From the NCBI RefSeq assembly GCF_036014215.1, contig NZ_CP107921.1:4781501-4845500 (forward strand): DNA of 64,000 nucleotides. Direction: 5' to 3'. Numbering within the stretch: the stretch's first letter is position 1; each line of letters begins with the position of its first letter. Below are positions 62,809 through 64,000 of the stretch, one piece after another. This stretch comes from Streptomyces sp. NBC_00440 (GTDB lineage Bacteria > Actinomycetota > Actinomycetes > Streptomycetales > Streptomycetaceae). A program made the position numbers and the translations under genes. Under the pieces are notes generated by a model. It made no database searches. It had not been told where the DNA came from and was given only the letters and a program-made list of their open reading frames with translations.

Positions 62809-64000
62809 TCAGTGGACGGGGTGCATGGTGCGTTTGAGCCAGGGGGCGGCGGCGACGACCGCGAGTCCGGCGACGACGGCGATGGCGCCGTTGACACCGA
62901 AGTACGCCGGGTCGGAGACCTGGCCGTACAACTTCACGATCTGCGCCTGGATGCCGTTGGCGAGGGCAAGGGAAAGGAACCAGAGCGCCATCGTCTGGCT
63001 GGCGAAGGCGGCGGGCGCGAGCTTGGTGGTGGCGGACATGCCGGAGGTCTCGACCAGGATGTCGCCGAGGCCCAGCAGCGCGTAGGAGCCGACGATCCAC
63101 CAGACGGACATCAGCCAGTCGCTGCCGGTACGGCCGGACGTGGCCGGAACCATGATCAGGAAGGAGAGGCCGCCGAGGATGGTGCCGATGGCGATCTTGT
63201 TGGAGGCGTGCGGCTGGTGCTTGCCCATCCGGACCCAGACGGCCGCGACCACGGGGGCCAGCGCCACTTCGAAGGCGCCGAGCGCCGACGCGTACCAGCT
63301 GGCGGGGAAGTGGTAGCCGAAGATCTCCGTCCTGGCGTTGGTCGACGCGAGCAGGATCATCGTCGAGTACGCCTGGAAGAGGATGAAGTTGAAGACCACC
63401 GAGGCGAGGAACAGCACGATGTAGGGGCGCAGATGCCCACGTTCGGCCTTGGTCACCCGTGGGCTGCGGAACATCACGGCGAAGAAGACGATCGGCGCGA
63501 GCACCGAGATGATGGTCAGCGCGTCGACGGTGCGGTCCAGCGTCAGCCAGCCGGAGAGCCCGAGGATCACGGCGATCACGGCGACGGCCAGCGCCCCGCC
63601 GACGATCATCTTCACCGCGCGGCGCATCACGGCGGGCGGCAGCGCCTGCTCGGCGGCGTCGGTGCGGCCCGCGATGGTGCGGCGCCCCAGGACGTACTGG
63701 ATCAGACCCAGCGTCATACCGACGGCGGCGGCCGAGAAGCCCCAGTGCCAGCCCTTGTGGTCACCGAGCCAGCCGGTGATCAGCGGACCGAGGAAGGCGC
63801 CGATGTTGATGCACATGTAGTACAGGGCGAAACCGGCGTCGCGGCGTTCGTCCTCGGTGCGGTACAACTTGCCGACCAGCGTGGCGACGTTCGGCTTCAG
63901 CAGCCCCGTACCGAGCGAGATCAGCCCCAGGCCGACCCAGGTCATGGAGGCCGTCGGGACCGCCATCGAGTAGTGGCCGAGTGCGATGAGGATGCCGCCG
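62809..64000 (-). CDS. POT-family peptide:proton symporter, 5' end outside window
   Basis: Peptide transporter fragment of 397 codons. About 10 membrane helices are present. The POT signatures are clear: the frame enters as GGILIALGHYS, then GTGLLKPNVATLVGKLY (PTR2_2-type) and GFALYYMCINIGAFLGPLI, with GSYALLGLGDILVETSGMS further on. The start lies beyond base 64000. The stop is 12 bases before the CocE-type hydrolase start, so the two probably form one unit importing and processing small peptides. Confidence 0.88.
   Translation of the reverse strand, partial: GGILIALGHYSMAVPTASMTWVGLGLISLGTGLLKPNVATLVGKLYRTEDERRDAGFALYYMCINIGAFLGPLITGWLGDHKGWHWGFSAAAVGMTLGLIQYVLGRRTIAGRTDAAEQALPPAVMRRAVKMIVGGALAVAVIAVILGLSGWLTLDRTVDALTIISVLAPIVFFAVMFRSPRVTKAERGHLRPYIVLFLASVVFNFILFQAYSTMILLASTNARTEIFGYHFPASWYASALGAFEVALAPVVAAVWVRMGKHQPHASNKIAIGTILGGLSFLIMVPATSGRTGSDWLMSVWWIVGSYALLGLGDILVETSGMSATTKLAPAAFASQTMALWFLSLALANGIQAQIVKLYGQVSDPAYFGVNGAIAVVAGLAVVAAAPWLKRTMHPVH

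Overview
The window looks like chromosomal DNA of a Streptomyces or a very close relative. GC content is very high and GTG starts and 4-base ATGA/GTGA stop-start overlaps are frequent. It carries a complete nuoA-N operon with the actinobacterial gene order, futalosine-pathway menaquinone genes, a WhiJ-type regulator cluster (XRE regulator, DUF397 protein, anti-sigma-like ATPase) and many Gly/Ser/Pro-rich secreted or lipid-anchored proteins. No tRNA, rRNA, transposase, integrase or CRISPR array was recognised.

Left part (1-16.9 kb). A minus-strand set of three exported proteins runs off the left edge and is followed by a DUF397 remnant that lacks a start codon. A helix-turn-helix gene broken by an apparent single-base frameshift follows, then galE, an aldo/keto reductase with an odd Asn-rich N-terminus, and a minus-strand VOC, YCII and streptogramin-lyase-like group. 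A large membrane LysM-BTAD protein comes next. Then mqnC, a small amidohydrolase-like gene, menG and a geranylgeranyl-reductase-family gene form a menaquinone biosynthesis and tailoring group, interrupted by one divergent GNAT gene.

Middle part (16.9-38.2 kb). This is an accessory block of efflux pumps, SDR enzymes, a TetR/SDR pair with two clear palindromic operators, the WhiJ-like cluster and surface or secreted proteins. Its core (27.8-33.7 kb) is the most unusual part of the window. It holds a class III cyclase-like protein and a small coupled partner (minus strand), a divergent Crp/Fnr regulator, a membrane-spanning NB-ARC ATPase, a 90-aa two-motif protein and a multi-zinc-site protein. 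Two short sequence motifs are shared among four of these six products. I read this as a candidate NLR-like signalling or defence system in which the 90-aa protein could act as an adaptor.

Right part (38.2-64 kb). An NlpC/P60 cell-wall hydrolase with a long structured leader is divergent from nuoA-N. A site matching the Rex operator consensus lies just upstream of nuoA. NADH dehydrogenase encoded here reduces the menaquinone made with mqnC/menG on the left. The operon ends at a very strong hairpin. It is followed by a repetitive Arg-rich upstream ORF overlapping recQ, and then by minus-strand GPP34, fumarylacetoacetase, CocE-type hydrolase and POT peptide transporter genes; the last is cut by the right edge.

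Starts were chosen by ribosome-binding sites, gene overlaps and family N-termini. All functional names rest on recognisable motifs only, since no search could be run.
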